64,000 nt of DNA, taken from positions 1 to 64,000 of the forward strand of contig NZ_LWQT01000055.1 of NCBI RefSeq assembly GCF_001650715.1, written 5' to 3'. A model generated the notes under the pieces. The model was not told the DNA's origin and ran no database searches. It saw only the letters and a list, made by a program, of their open reading frames with translations. A program made the translations under genes and the position numbers. Positions 39,646-46,816 of this stretch are shown one piece after another; position 1 is the first letter of the stretch; the number at the start of each line of letters is the position of its first letter. This stretch comes from Paramagnetospirillum marisnigri. Lineage in GTDB: Bacteria; Pseudomonadota; Alphaproteobacteria; Rhodospirillales; Magnetospirillaceae.

Positions 39646-39798
39646 AGGATCGTCAAAAAGCAGAAAAGCCAGACCACAAGAACGCGCGTTCACACGATTC
39701 AGCACCACGAAACGAAAGCTTCGCTACATACTTACAACCGTTGACAGCATTTTATGCGCTTGATAATGGTTCATGTCTGAAGAAATTGGGGGAGTATC

Positions 39799-40176
39799 AT
39801 GCGCAGTTTGCAATTAATTATCGCATCAATCATGCTTGTTGGTTGCTCGACCCTTACCCAGGGAACCGATCAGCTGATCACCGTCATGACCCCAGGTGTT
39901 GATGCTGCGAGATGCAGTCTTACGTCAACTTCTGGCAAGACATGGTTCGTTGTTGCTCCTGGGTCGGTGAGCGTCGAGAAGTCAAAAGATGATATCAGCA
40001 TCGTTTGTAAGAAGGAGGGCTACCGTGACGGCGCGGCGGTCGCGACTTCTAATCTTGAAGGCATGACCTGGGGTAATATCGTGTTTGGTGGGGTGATTGG
40101 CGTCGGCGTGGATGCAGCGTCTGGCGCCATGAACAAGTATCCGCCGACCATCAATATCCAGATGGAACGAATCTGA
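39799..40176 (+). CDS. Small lipoprotein of unknown function
   Basis: 125 residues with a lipobox LVGC (Cys at about residue 16). The mature part resembles small phage-associated or plasmid lipoproteins that begin STLTQGTDQ and contain CSLTSTSGKTWFVVAPGSVSVEKS; a glycine-rich hydrophobic hairpin (WGNIVFGGVIGVGVDAASGAMNKYP) lies near the C-terminus. The base composition is lower in GC than the neighbours. It is surrounded by phage-derived genes, and its function cannot be stated. Confidence 0.65.
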   Translation: MRSLQLIIASIMLVGCSTLTQGTDQLITVMTPGVDAARCSLTSTSGKTWFVVAPGSVSVEKSKDDISIVCKKEGYRDGAAVATSNLEGMTWGNIVFGGVIGVGVDAASGAMNKYPPTINIQMERI

Positions 40177-40253
40177 GACATCTTGAATACAGTTCTGATT
40201 CCGCAAATCCCAGGGAGATCGATCCACGATAAACTCTCCCTGGGAGGCCTGCC

Positions 40254-40625
40254 TCAGCCATTAACGAAATCAATATCTATTTTAAACTCACAGCGATCAC
40301 GTTCAATTTCTAGAAATGTCGGCAGCTCATCTTTAATATAATTAATATCTTCCTGACTTGCCGACCTACCACTTATTATAATCATATATTTTCTAAGATA
40401 CCCCGTTACGACACCTTGGTTAAATGTGATAATTCCGCGAAGGCTATTAGTTGATGATTTCTTCGACAAGAAAGCTGAAACTCTAGAATTAAGCTGAGCA
40501 GTTTCCCGCGATTTGTATTCCTTTGATGCCGCATCGAACAGCATTCCCGGGCCGGGCGTCCCGCATGCTCCCAACACGGCAAGCATAGCCACAAGGGCTG
40601 TCGCATTGCGCGTTATTCTCTTCAT
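40254..40625 (-). CDS. AT-rich lipoprotein gene of unknown function
   Basis: 123 residues with a lipobox LGAC (Cys at about residue 22). The mature part has no recognised family; the C-terminus reads RDRCEFKIDIDFVNG. I chose the ATG at 40625, which begins the signal peptide MKRITRNATALVAMLAVLG. The coding sequence, especially 40254-40480, is visibly AT-rich compared with the about 65% GC around it, which points to recent acquisition. It converges with the lipoprotein gene at 39799. Confidence 0.6.
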   Translation of the reverse strand: MKRITRNATALVAMLAVLGACGTPGPGMLFDAASKEYKSRETAQLNSRVSAFLSKKSSTNSLRGIITFNQGVVTGYLRKYMIIISGRSASQEDINYIKDELPTFLEIERDRCEFKIDIDFVNG

Positions 40626-40734
40626 TGTTCCTACCGCCTGACGCCGAACCAGATCTACAACCAATTGTCAGATTACATCTTTAAGTCTATTTATCAACCC
40701 AATCAATCTCATTGGGTTGTTATGCCCAGCAAGT

Positions 40735-41009
40735 TCAATCTCCGCAATTTGAGTGGGCGATTCGGTTGGCCCGCAGACGGGCGCGATTGCCTTCGGCCAG
40801 GGCTCGGATCGCCTTGGGGGTGGGACATCCCAGGCCGATATTGAAGCGGACCGAGGCCAGCCGCCATCACATCCCCTGACCGCCAGGGCCAGACCGGTGC
40901 CCTGGGTGGGAATACCCGATATAAATCCGCCTTCGACGCGTCGCAGATGGTCCCAAACGAAGCGGACATAGGTATCGGCGGCGATGGGATCAGGGGCAAG
41001 ACCGGGCAT
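40735..41009 (-). pseudogene. Truncated and frameshifted copy of the GH24-type lysozyme gene start
   Basis: The ATG at 41009 has GGAAGA upstream and opens a frame whose first ~47 residues (HLRRVEGGF, then IPTQGTGLALAVRG) align with the intact lysozyme gene at 59375 (HLKTFEGAV, then IPTMGSGVALAVRN). Six residues between the catalytic Glu and Thr, including the catalytic Asp, are missing. After VRG the protein-like signal moves to another frame (VRFNIGLGCPTPKAIRALAEG, stop at 40735-40737), which does not match the lysozyme. The stretch is thus a decayed partial duplicate joined to other sequence. A terminator of the same type lies just upstream of both copies. Confidence 0.5.
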
Positions 41010-41023
41010 GGCGGTCTTCCATG

Positions 41024-41052
41024 AAAAAGGCCCACCCCGGGTGGGGCGGGCC
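41024..41052 (-). terminator. Minus-strand terminator
   Basis: Stem GGCCC-A-CCCC (41029-41038) / GGGG-C-GGGCC (41043-41052) with five A on the plus strand at 41024-41028, that is a T run on the minus transcript. Its layout, including the internal A/C mismatch, matches the one at 59396-59427. It ends the dodecin transcript. Confidence 0.7.
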
Positions 41053-41078
41053 GGTTGCGGCGGGATGGCCGGCATCCA

Positions 41079-41291
41079 TCAGTCGGGATCGATGGTGAAC
41101 CCCACCTTCAGCACCACTTGCCAATGGGCCACCTGACCCTGGTCGATATGGCCGCGGGTCTCGGTGACCTCGAACCAGCGCAGGTTGTGCACCGTCTTGG
41201 AGGCGCAGGCGACGGCGTTGCGGATGGCGTCCTCATAGGATTTGTCGGAACTCCCCGCCAGTTCGATGATCTTATAGGTGTGATTGCCCAT
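41079..41291 (-). CDS. Dodecin-family flavin-binding protein
   Basis: 70 residues. The protein shows the dodecin pattern: YKIIELAGSSDKSYEDAIRNAVACASKT, then NLRWFEVTETRG with the flavin-stacking Trp, then GQVAHWQVVLKVGF with the Gln that contacts the flavin. Dodecins are cytoplasmic dodecamers that store or buffer flavins and protect against light and radical damage. I chose the ATG at 41291, which starts MGNHTYK; longer in-frame starts add no family sequence. It is a single gene on the minus strand at the left end of the phage module and is followed by a terminator. Confidence 0.9.
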   Translation of the reverse strand: MGNHTYKIIELAGSSDKSYEDAIRNAVACASKTVHNLRWFEVTETRGHIDQGQVAHWQVVLKVGFTIDPD

Positions 41292-41451
41292 GCTCGGTCT
41301 CCTCCAGGCTTGCCTCATGCTGGATATGGGAAGACAATGGCCGTGGACCAGAAGGTCGCAATTCGGTATTTGAATGCCGGATTGCGATTGACGGTTCAGT
41401 CTTCCGCCACTACCCTTTTTTCCTACCCGGACAAGCAAGCAAGAGGCGCAG

Positions 41452-41952
41452 ATGGGCTATACCTTGGCAGAATTCCTGGCACACGCGATCGCACTCGAAC
41501 AGGAGGCGGCCGAGCGCTATCTCGAATTGGCGGATATGATGGAGGCGCACAACAACCTCGAAACCGCTTCGGTGTTTCGCGACATGTCGCGGTTCTCGAC
41601 CCTGCACGGCGACGAAATCAAGCAGCGCGCCCGCGCCTTGGAGCTGCCCAAGCTGATGTCGTGGCAGTATCGCTGGAAGACGCCGCCGGAAGTGGGCGGC
41701 GACGACGAGATCCACTACCTGATGACCCCGTATCATGCGCTGCGCTATGCCCGCGACAACGAGATTCGCGGCATGGAATATTATCGCGACGCGGCGGCCA
41801 ACAGCTCGGACAACGAGGTCAAGCGCCTGGGCAAGGACTTCGCCGAGGAAGAGGCCGAGCATGTGACGGCGCTGGACAAGTGGATCGAGAAGACCCCGCG
41901 TCCGTCCGTTTCCTGGGCCGAGGATGCGGACGAGGCCCAGGGCGTCGACTGA
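41452..41952 (+). CDS. Ferritin-like / rubrerythrin-domain protein
   Basis: 166-residue four-helix protein. Diiron-type ligand motifs are visible: EQEAAERYLELA (first Glu pair), SRFSTLHGDEIKQR (second, Glu/His), NEIRGMEYYRDAA and FAEEEAEHVTALDKW (later Glu and ExxH). This fits a ferritin-like or rubrerythrin domain without the rubredoxin tail. Such proteins reduce peroxide or handle iron in the cytoplasm. It sits alone on the plus strand between dodecin and the phage holin-like gene, whose stop lies 7 bases beyond its own. Confidence 0.82.
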   Translation: MGYTLAEFLAHAIALEQEAAERYLELADMMEAHNNLETASVFRDMSRFSTLHGDEIKQRARALELPKLMSWQYRWKTPPEVGGDDEIHYLMTPYHALRYARDNEIRGMEYYRDAAANSSDNEVKRLGKDFAEEEAEHVTALDKWIEKTPRPSVSWAEDADEAQGVD

Positions 41953-41958
41953 GTCCGA

Positions 41959-42522
41959 TCAACGGGGCTTGAACAGGGCCAGTGGCGCGTCCCCGACGGG
42001 CGCGCCACTGGCCCTTGCCTTGTCATGGCTGCGCTTGACCACCGACACCCCCAGAACGCCGAGAGCGATGCCCCAGATGGGCGAGGTGTTGACCAGGGCG
42101 GCGATGATGGATGGCGCCTGGGTCGGCTCGGCCACGATGGCCCAGGCCACGGCGGCCATGGTGGCGGTCCAGGTCGCCGCCACCGCATAGCCGAAGGTGG
42201 GGCGCCAGCGCCGGACATAGGCGTCGCCGCTGGCGGCCTCGGCCCGCATGGTGGCGTTGATCTCGGCCAGTTGGCGGGTTTCTTCCCGCGACAATTCCAA
42301 TTCATGGGCCAGCCAGGCCTGTTGCAGCGCCAGGGCCAGGGCGGGATCGGACCTGATGGCGGCCAGGGCGGCCTCGCCCGAGTCGCGGCCGGTAACGGTC
42401 TTGGCGACGCCGATGGCCTGCTCGGCCAGGGCGGCGGCCTTGGAGCGGTCGTCGCCGCCGATCCAACGGATCAGGCCGGGGATGAACTGGGCCAGGCCCA
42501 GGGCGATGGTGATGGGATCCAT
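41959..42522 (-). CDS. Holin-like protein of the 3TM (gene-transfer-agent) type
   Basis: 187 residues. The N-terminus ITIALGLAQFIPGLIRWIGGDD starts hydrophobic; a central charged helical region (LAHELELSREETRQLAEINATMRAEAASGDAYVRRWRPTF) is followed by two membrane helices (about residues 122-142 and 148-168). That is the pattern of the 3TM holin family first described in gene transfer agents (Pfam GTA_holin_3TM). It would open the inner membrane for release of particles. Last gene of the main phage block. Its last codons encode one arm of a 15-base perfect hairpin (41975-41989 / 42001-42015) that can terminate the convergent ferritin-like transcript. Confidence 0.75.
   Translation of the reverse strand: MDPITIALGLAQFIPGLIRWIGGDDRSKAAALAEQAIGVAKTVTGRDSGEAALAAIRSDPALALALQQAWLAHELELSREETRQLAEINATMRAEAASGDAYVRRWRPTFGYAVAATWTATMAAVAWAIVAEPTQAPSIIAALVNTSPIWGIALGVLGVSVVKRSHDKARASGAPVGDAPLALFKPR
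41975..42015. terminator. Perfect 15-base hairpin inside the holin 3' coding end
   Basis: AGGGCCAGTGGCGCG (41975-41989) and its exact complement (42001-42015) with an 11-base loop. It lies 23 bases after the ferritin-like gene's stop and within the last codons of the holin gene. T runs are weak on both sides. Confidence 0.5.
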
Positions 42523-42535
42523 GGTCGGCCCCTTT

Positions 42536-42835
42536 CTAGCGGCTGCCGCACTGGACGGCGTCCAGCTTGGTCTCGATGCGAATCAGGTGCTCGGTCAGGC
42601 GACTTTCCACATCCTTGAGATAGCCGGTGGTGGCATAGCTTTTCGCCACTTCCAGCTTGTAGGCGGCCAGGGCGTCGCGCGATTGGCCCAGACCGATCTC
42701 CAACCGGTGTTCCAGTTCGTCGGCGCGGCGGTCGCCATCCTGGCGGGTGCGCCACAGCAGCATGGCGAGGCCGCCGAGCACCGGCAGTTCCACGGCGGTG
42801 ATCCACCAGTCGGGAGAGAGAAGCGAATGATCCAT
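42536..42835 (-). CDS. Small membrane-anchored phage protein, possibly a spanin or holin accessory
   Basis: 99 residues: one N-terminal membrane helix (about 10-28, WWITAVELPVLGGLAMLLW) followed by a charged helical tail that is probably a coiled coil (RRADELEHRLEIGLGQSRDAL, then DVESRLTEHLIRIETKLDAV). That layout is like inner-membrane spanins or small lysis accessories that lie between holin and terminase genes. Position between the holin-like and large terminase genes supports a role in lysis; the exact role is not shown. Confidence 0.55.
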   Translation of the reverse strand: MDHSLLSPDWWITAVELPVLGGLAMLLWRTRQDGDRRADELEHRLEIGLGQSRDALAAYKLEVAKSYATTGYLKDVESRLTEHLIRIETKLDAVQCGSR

Positions 42836-42849
42836 GGGGGTCTCCGGGG

Positions 42850-44334
42850 TCAGAAGTCGAAATGGGAATCGGCCACCAGCGAGCCGCCGCCGGGGCGCCA
42901 GTCGGGCCGGGCGGCGATGGAGCCGCCGGGCCGGGCGAGGCGCACCGGCTGCGACAGCAAACAGCCCGCCACCGCGTCCAAGCCGTCGTCACGCAGGCGG
43001 CCGCCCGGCTGCCATTCCCGCATCTCGCCGATGAAGGGGGTGGTCCAGACGCTGCGATGGACGTGCAGGGCGCCCGCCGCCAGCACCGCGTCGAAGGCGT
43101 CGACGATGCGCTGGTCCTTGGGCTTGCGCGAGCTGATCTCGACCACGGCGCAGGCCAGCCCCGCCGCCGCCAGTTCACGCCGCAGCAGGCCGGGCAGGAA
43201 GCGGCCCAATCCGTTGGTTTCCAGTTGGACGGCGGGCAGGTGCAGTTCGGCGGCGAAGGTGGCCACCTGACGGCAGAGCTGGGTGGCCTCGTCCACCTCG
43301 GCCTTCGCCGGATCGTGCTCCAGGTAACGCATCCGGTGCAGCCAGTACATTCCATCGGCATCGGTGAACACGGCGGCGATCACCGAGGAATCGCCCTTGC
43401 CCGGCGCGCCATAGGCCGGGTCCCACCAGCACGAGGCCGCGACCAGCCGCTTGTCGCCCAGGGTCAGCAGCGGCTGGCCATTGCCCTCGGCATAGGAAAG
43501 CTCGGCCTCGTAATAGCGCATGCGGTCGGGGTCGAGGCGGCCATCGGCGACATTGACCGGCATCAGCATCATCTGGCTGTCGAATTTGTTGGGGCCGGTG
43601 CGCTTGCGAATGGCGCCGATGCGCTCGGGCGGGAAGCGATCGGGCCAGGCGCTGCGGCCCTTGGCGTCCACCAGCGGCAGTTCCAGACGGGCGAAGCCGT
43701 CCAGGAAGGGGCGGCTCTCGCCGGTCTCCAGCCGGGGGGAATCGGCGTAGATGGTGTAGTAGCTGTGGGGCGTGCCGACATAGAGCTGGGTGCCGCCCGG
43801 CACCATGACATAGTCGATCTCGGCCAGCCTCTCGCGCAGATCGGCCCGCTTGGGCGCCGAGTCGCAGGTATTGGGCACCTCGACATCGTCGCAGATGACG
43901 ATCTCGGCGCGCGAGCCGGTGATATTGGCGCCGATGCCCTTGGCCACCATGGAGGGATCGCGCAACTCGCCGGGACGGTTGACGGTGAACTGGTCGGCGG
44001 CCCACTGGTCGCGGCGCCTGGGCTTCAGCCCGGCGGTCAGGGGGTGCCGCTCGACGATGCGCTTGACGTTGCGGACCATCTTCTTGGCCAGGGCGAAATC
44101 GGCCGCCAGCACCATGATGCGCGTATCGGGATCGCAGGCCAGGACCCAGGCGCAGAACAGGCCGACGATGGTGGACTTGCCGGAAGAGCGGAAGGCCATC
44201 AGCAGCAGCTCGCGGTCGCGGCCATGCCAGCGCGCCGCCAGCCAGCGCGCCATGCGCAACTGGTGGCGGGGCGTGTCCATGCCCAGGCGCTGGTTCCACA
44301 CCCAGACGAATTCGGGGAAATTGGCGGTCTTCAT
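42850..44334 (-). CDS. Phage terminase large subunit
   Basis: DNA-packaging motor of 494 residues. The ATPase half has Walker A AFRSSGKS (residues 47-54), Walker B IVICDDVE and a coupling-type motif LYVGTPHSYYTIY. The nuclease half has WDPAYGAPGKGDSSVIAAV, with Asp residues of the RNase H-like fold, then ETNGLGRFLPGLL and a late DDGLDAV. All catalytic regions look intact. The ATG overlaps the stop of the upstream small gene (ATGA), which suggests a small/large terminase pair. The family fits podoviral alphaproteobacterial prophages. Confidence 0.9.
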   Translation of the reverse strand: MKTANFPEFVWVWNQRLGMDTPRHQLRMARWLAARWHGRDRELLLMAFRSSGKSTIVGLFCAWVLACDPDTRIMVLAADFALAKKMVRNVKRIVERHPLTAGLKPRRRDQWAADQFTVNRPGELRDPSMVAKGIGANITGSRAEIVICDDVEVPNTCDSAPKRADLRERLAEIDYVMVPGGTQLYVGTPHSYYTIYADSPRLETGESRPFLDGFARLELPLVDAKGRSAWPDRFPPERIGAIRKRTGPNKFDSQMMLMPVNVADGRLDPDRMRYYEAELSYAEGNGQPLLTLGDKRLVAASCWWDPAYGAPGKGDSSVIAAVFTDADGMYWLHRMRYLEHDPAKAEVDEATQLCRQVATFAAELHLPAVQLETNGLGRFLPGLLRRELAAAGLACAVVEISSRKPKDQRIVDAFDAVLAAGALHVHRSVWTTPFIGEMREWQPGGRLRDDGLDAVAGCLLSQPVRLARPGGSIAARPDWRPGGGSLVADSHFDF

Positions 44335-44639
44335 TCCGGCTCCTCATCGTCATCCAGGGCGTCCAGGGCGGCACGGGCCTGGGACAGCATGCGGTCGATG
44401 CCGCCATTGCCATCGGCGTCTTCCGCCTCGTCGCCGCCCTCGGCCCAGCGGGCCAGCTTGACCAGCAGATCCACATGGGCCAGGGCGGACTTAGCCGCCG
44501 CGTGCCAGGCGGCGAAGCCTTTGGCCTCGACCGGCGGCTCGGAGGCCACGAAAATCTCATAGCCCGCCACGGCGGCCTGGATGCGCCCGGGCAGGCTGAT
44601 CGCCAGCTTCTGGCGCAGGCCGGACAGGTCCTCGGACAT
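44331..44639 (-). CDS. Small phage protein, candidate terminase small subunit
   Basis: 102 residues, helical, with a very acidic C-terminus (AEDADG, then LDALDDDEEPE). Its only clue is position: immediately upstream of the large terminase, with a four-base overlap, where the small subunit normally lies. No helix-turn-helix is obvious. A terminator separates it from the tail-fibre gene upstream. Confidence 0.5.
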   Translation of the reverse strand: MSEDLSGLRQKLAISLPGRIQAAVAGYEIFVASEPPVEAKGFAAWHAAAKSALAHVDLLVKLARWAEGGDEAEDADGNGGIDRMLSQARAALDALDDDEEPE

Positions 44640-44660
44640 GCCTGATCTCCTTGCTGGAGC

Positions 44661-44695
44661 GAAAAAATCCCCGCCGGTCGGGAGGACCGGCGGGG
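44661..44695 (-). terminator. Minus-strand terminator after the second tail fibre
   Basis: Perfect 11-base stem CCCCGCCGGTC (44669-44679) / 44685-44695, with six A on the plus strand at 44662-44667 giving a T run on the minus transcript. Confidence 0.85.
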
Positions 44696-44706
44696 GAAAG
44701 CAAATC

Positions 44707-46440
44707 CTAGCTGACGGTGATGGCGACTCCCTTCACCCGTTGGAGCTTGGAATTCAGCATCTTCAGGCGATACTTGACCGTGGTGCCGCTAGCCTGGCCG
44801 GATAGGTCGATTGCCGTCCACAGGACCTTGTAGCCGGAGATGGTCAAGCCAGTGTCCTGGAGCGTGCCTTGGGTCCAGCCCGTGCCGTTCCGGGTCGCCT
44901 CGGCGGTGAAGTCCGTGTTCAGGCTCACCGCATCCACGGCCTTGTGCAGCACAAGCAAACCAGCGACACCGGGCGCCGAGGCCGGAGCCGGAACGAGGGC
45001 CGCCGAGACCAGGGTGACGTCGGGAATGCCACCCGTGATGGATCCCAGCTTGAACTCGACCTCGCACAGCCATTGGCTGATGACCGAGGCGCCATCGATG
45101 CAGTAAATGCGGACATAGCGCCAGGGGCCGTGATTGCCAGTCACCGGATAGACCACGGTGCTGGACGAACCGCCACCGCCCCAGGGAGTCGTAGCGGTCA
45201 GGTCCGCCCAGGTACTGCCGTCATTGGAGCCCTGCCAGATCCAGGTGCCGCCAGCCGGGGTGGTGTACTGCCAATAGCCCTTGATCTCGGTCAGGAAATT
45301 GGCCGCTCCTGCCCCAAAATCGAAGACGCAATACTTGCCGGTGGCATTGCCCGGATCGGTCTGGACCGGCAGGACGCCATAATCCATGGTCGAGGTATTG
45401 CCGTTGACGATCTGGCCGGTGCTGCCGGTATACAGATTCCACACGCCGCCGCCGGTGGTGATGCTCACCACGCCACTGCGATTGCCCGAGCCGCCGGTGG
45501 CGGAATAGGACGTGGTCGGCAGATAGCCGTAGGCCCGATCCGACCCCAGATAGGTCTGGTTGGTGGAGGTGGCGCCGATCGTGTCGGCACTGAAGCCATC
45601 ATAGGCGCCGCCGACCATGCTTTCCGCTGGCCAACCGCCATTGACCGCCGCCGACAGCACATTCCGGAGGTCATTAATGGCCAGGCGGTCGAACAGGGCC
45701 TGATGGCCGAGGGTCTGCGAGGTGACATAGGCCTTCACCGCCTTCTGGCTGGGCACCCGGCTGTCGCTGTCGGCGGCCAGGGTGGGATCGGTATCCACCG
45801 GCAGGGCGGCGGCGCTGCCCAGGCTGGGGGTGCCGCTCAGGTCAGCATAGGCGCCCGAACTCGCCACGGGAGCCAGCCCCAGATTCAGCCGCGCCTGGGC
45901 CTTGTCGGGCAGGTCGGCCAGGTTTTGGGACTTCAGCAGCACGTCGGAGGTGTCGACCTGCGGAATATTGACCAGGGCGTTGGCGGAGCCGTTCCAGCCC
46001 AGCAGCTTGCCCGCCTCGGGGCTCGGCAGGCCGAGCTCCACCGGCTGCGACAGATCGGCCGACAGCGGCAGCTTCACCGCCCGCGCGCTCTCTTCCGCCA
46101 GTTCCTGCACGGCGGCGACGGTCTGGTCGATGGCGTCGTTCAGTTCATGGGGGGTCGGGGCGCGCTCGTCGAGGAAATCCTCGTCACGGGCGTAGACCTG
46201 CTTGCGGCGCAGGGTGACGCGGACGCCGTTGCCGGGGGCAGTGGCGAAAACCACGGCGCCGCCCTTGCTGGACCCGGCGCCGAACACGGTGAAACCGCTG
46301 ATCAGCTGGGTGGTGCCCAGACGGACCTCCACGTCGCTGTCGCGAAACACCGGGAAGGGAAAGGCGAAGACGCGTTGGCTGCCGTCGCCGCCATGCTGGA
46401 TCACCGGGGAAATATCGGGAATGCGGATATGGGTGGTCAT
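44707..46440 (-). CDS. Phage tail fibre protein, second copy
   Basis: 577 residues. The N-terminal ~170 residues are of the T7 gp17 attachment type (FAFPFPVFRDSDVEVRLG, then TLRRKQVYARDEDFLDERAPTPHELNDAIDQTVAAVQELAEESARAV in outline), and they match the fibre encoded just upstream. The middle is a typical fibre stalk (DVLLKSQNLADLPDKAQARLNLGL). The distal part contains a discoidin-like stretch (DFGAGAANFLTEIKGYWQYT, WIWQGSNDGSTWADL, YVRIYCIDG) that probably binds a surface sugar. The C-terminus is unlike the other fibre. Good AAGGA site before the ATG. Role: host recognition. Confidence 0.82.
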   Translation of the reverse strand: MTTHIRIPDISPVIQHGGDGSQRVFAFPFPVFRDSDVEVRLGTTQLISGFTVFGAGSSKGGAVVFATAPGNGVRVTLRRKQVYARDEDFLDERAPTPHELNDAIDQTVAAVQELAEESARAVKLPLSADLSQPVELGLPSPEAGKLLGWNGSANALVNIPQVDTSDVLLKSQNLADLPDKAQARLNLGLAPVASSGAYADLSGTPSLGSAAALPVDTDPTLAADSDSRVPSQKAVKAYVTSQTLGHQALFDRLAINDLRNVLSAAVNGGWPAESMVGGAYDGFSADTIGATSTNQTYLGSDRAYGYLPTTSYSATGGSGNRSGVVSITTGGGVWNLYTGSTGQIVNGNTSTMDYGVLPVQTDPGNATGKYCVFDFGAGAANFLTEIKGYWQYTTPAGGTWIWQGSNDGSTWADLTATTPWGGGGSSSTVVYPVTGNHGPWRYVRIYCIDGASVISQWLCEVEFKLGSITGGIPDVTLVSAALVPAPASAPGVAGLLVLHKAVDAVSLNTDFTAEATRNGTGWTQGTLQDTGLTISGYKVLWTAIDLSGQASGTTVKYRLKMLNSKLQRVKGVAITVS

Positions 46441-46458
46441 GATGGTCCTTTCAGAGAC

Positions 46459-46490
46459 AAAAAAGCCCGCCGATCAGCGGATCGGCGGGC
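46459..46490 (-). terminator. Minus-strand terminator between fibre genes
   Basis: Perfect 11-base stem GCCCGCCGATC (46465-46475) / 46480-46490 with loop AGCG and six A on the plus strand (46459-46464), giving a T run on the minus transcript. It follows the small gene at 46517. Confidence 0.85.
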
Positions 46491-46516
46491 GGGGAAAAGC
46501 TGAAATTCGCGTCGCG

Positions 46517-46816
46517 TTAAGGCTGTAACTCGCCTCGCAGCGCCGCGATGGCGGCGGTCAGGCTCGCCAGCCGGTCCAGGTCGGCCGGGGCGGGCGGGTT
46601 ACCGCTGGCCAGGGCCAGCGCCACCTCGGCGGCCGGGCGCACCCGCCTGGCGTCCAGGGCGGCGATCTCGGCCAGGATGGGGGAGTTATGGGCAGCGCGG
46701 TCGCGCTCGGCCTGACCGGCGGCCCATTGGGCCTCGCGGGCCTCCAGCTCGACGATCTCGGCGCTGGTCAGGGGGCTCAGGACGCCATCGACCATCTTGT
46801 GAATGAATTTGCTCAT
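46517..46816 (-). CDS. Small tail-associated protein, possible fibre chaperone
   Basis: 99 residues beginning SKFIHKMVDGVLSPLTSAEIVELEAREAQW, then a helical Ala-rich region. Small proteins with a tail-fibre-like N-terminus and a helical E-A-R rich body often lie after fibre genes and assist their folding or attachment. It starts one base upstream of the preceding fibre stop region and is ended by a terminator, so it is transcribed with the first fibre. Function inferred from position only. Confidence 0.5.
   Translation of the reverse strand: MSKFIHKMVDGVLSPLTSAEIVELEAREAQWAAGQAERDRAAHNSPILAEIAALDARRVRPAAEVALALASGNPPAPADLDRLASLTAAIAALRGELQP

Noticed and set aside
39799-40176. Treating this lipoprotein as part of the phage late operon
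   Set aside because: It is on the opposite strand with its own start region and lower GC; it is more likely an accessory gene.
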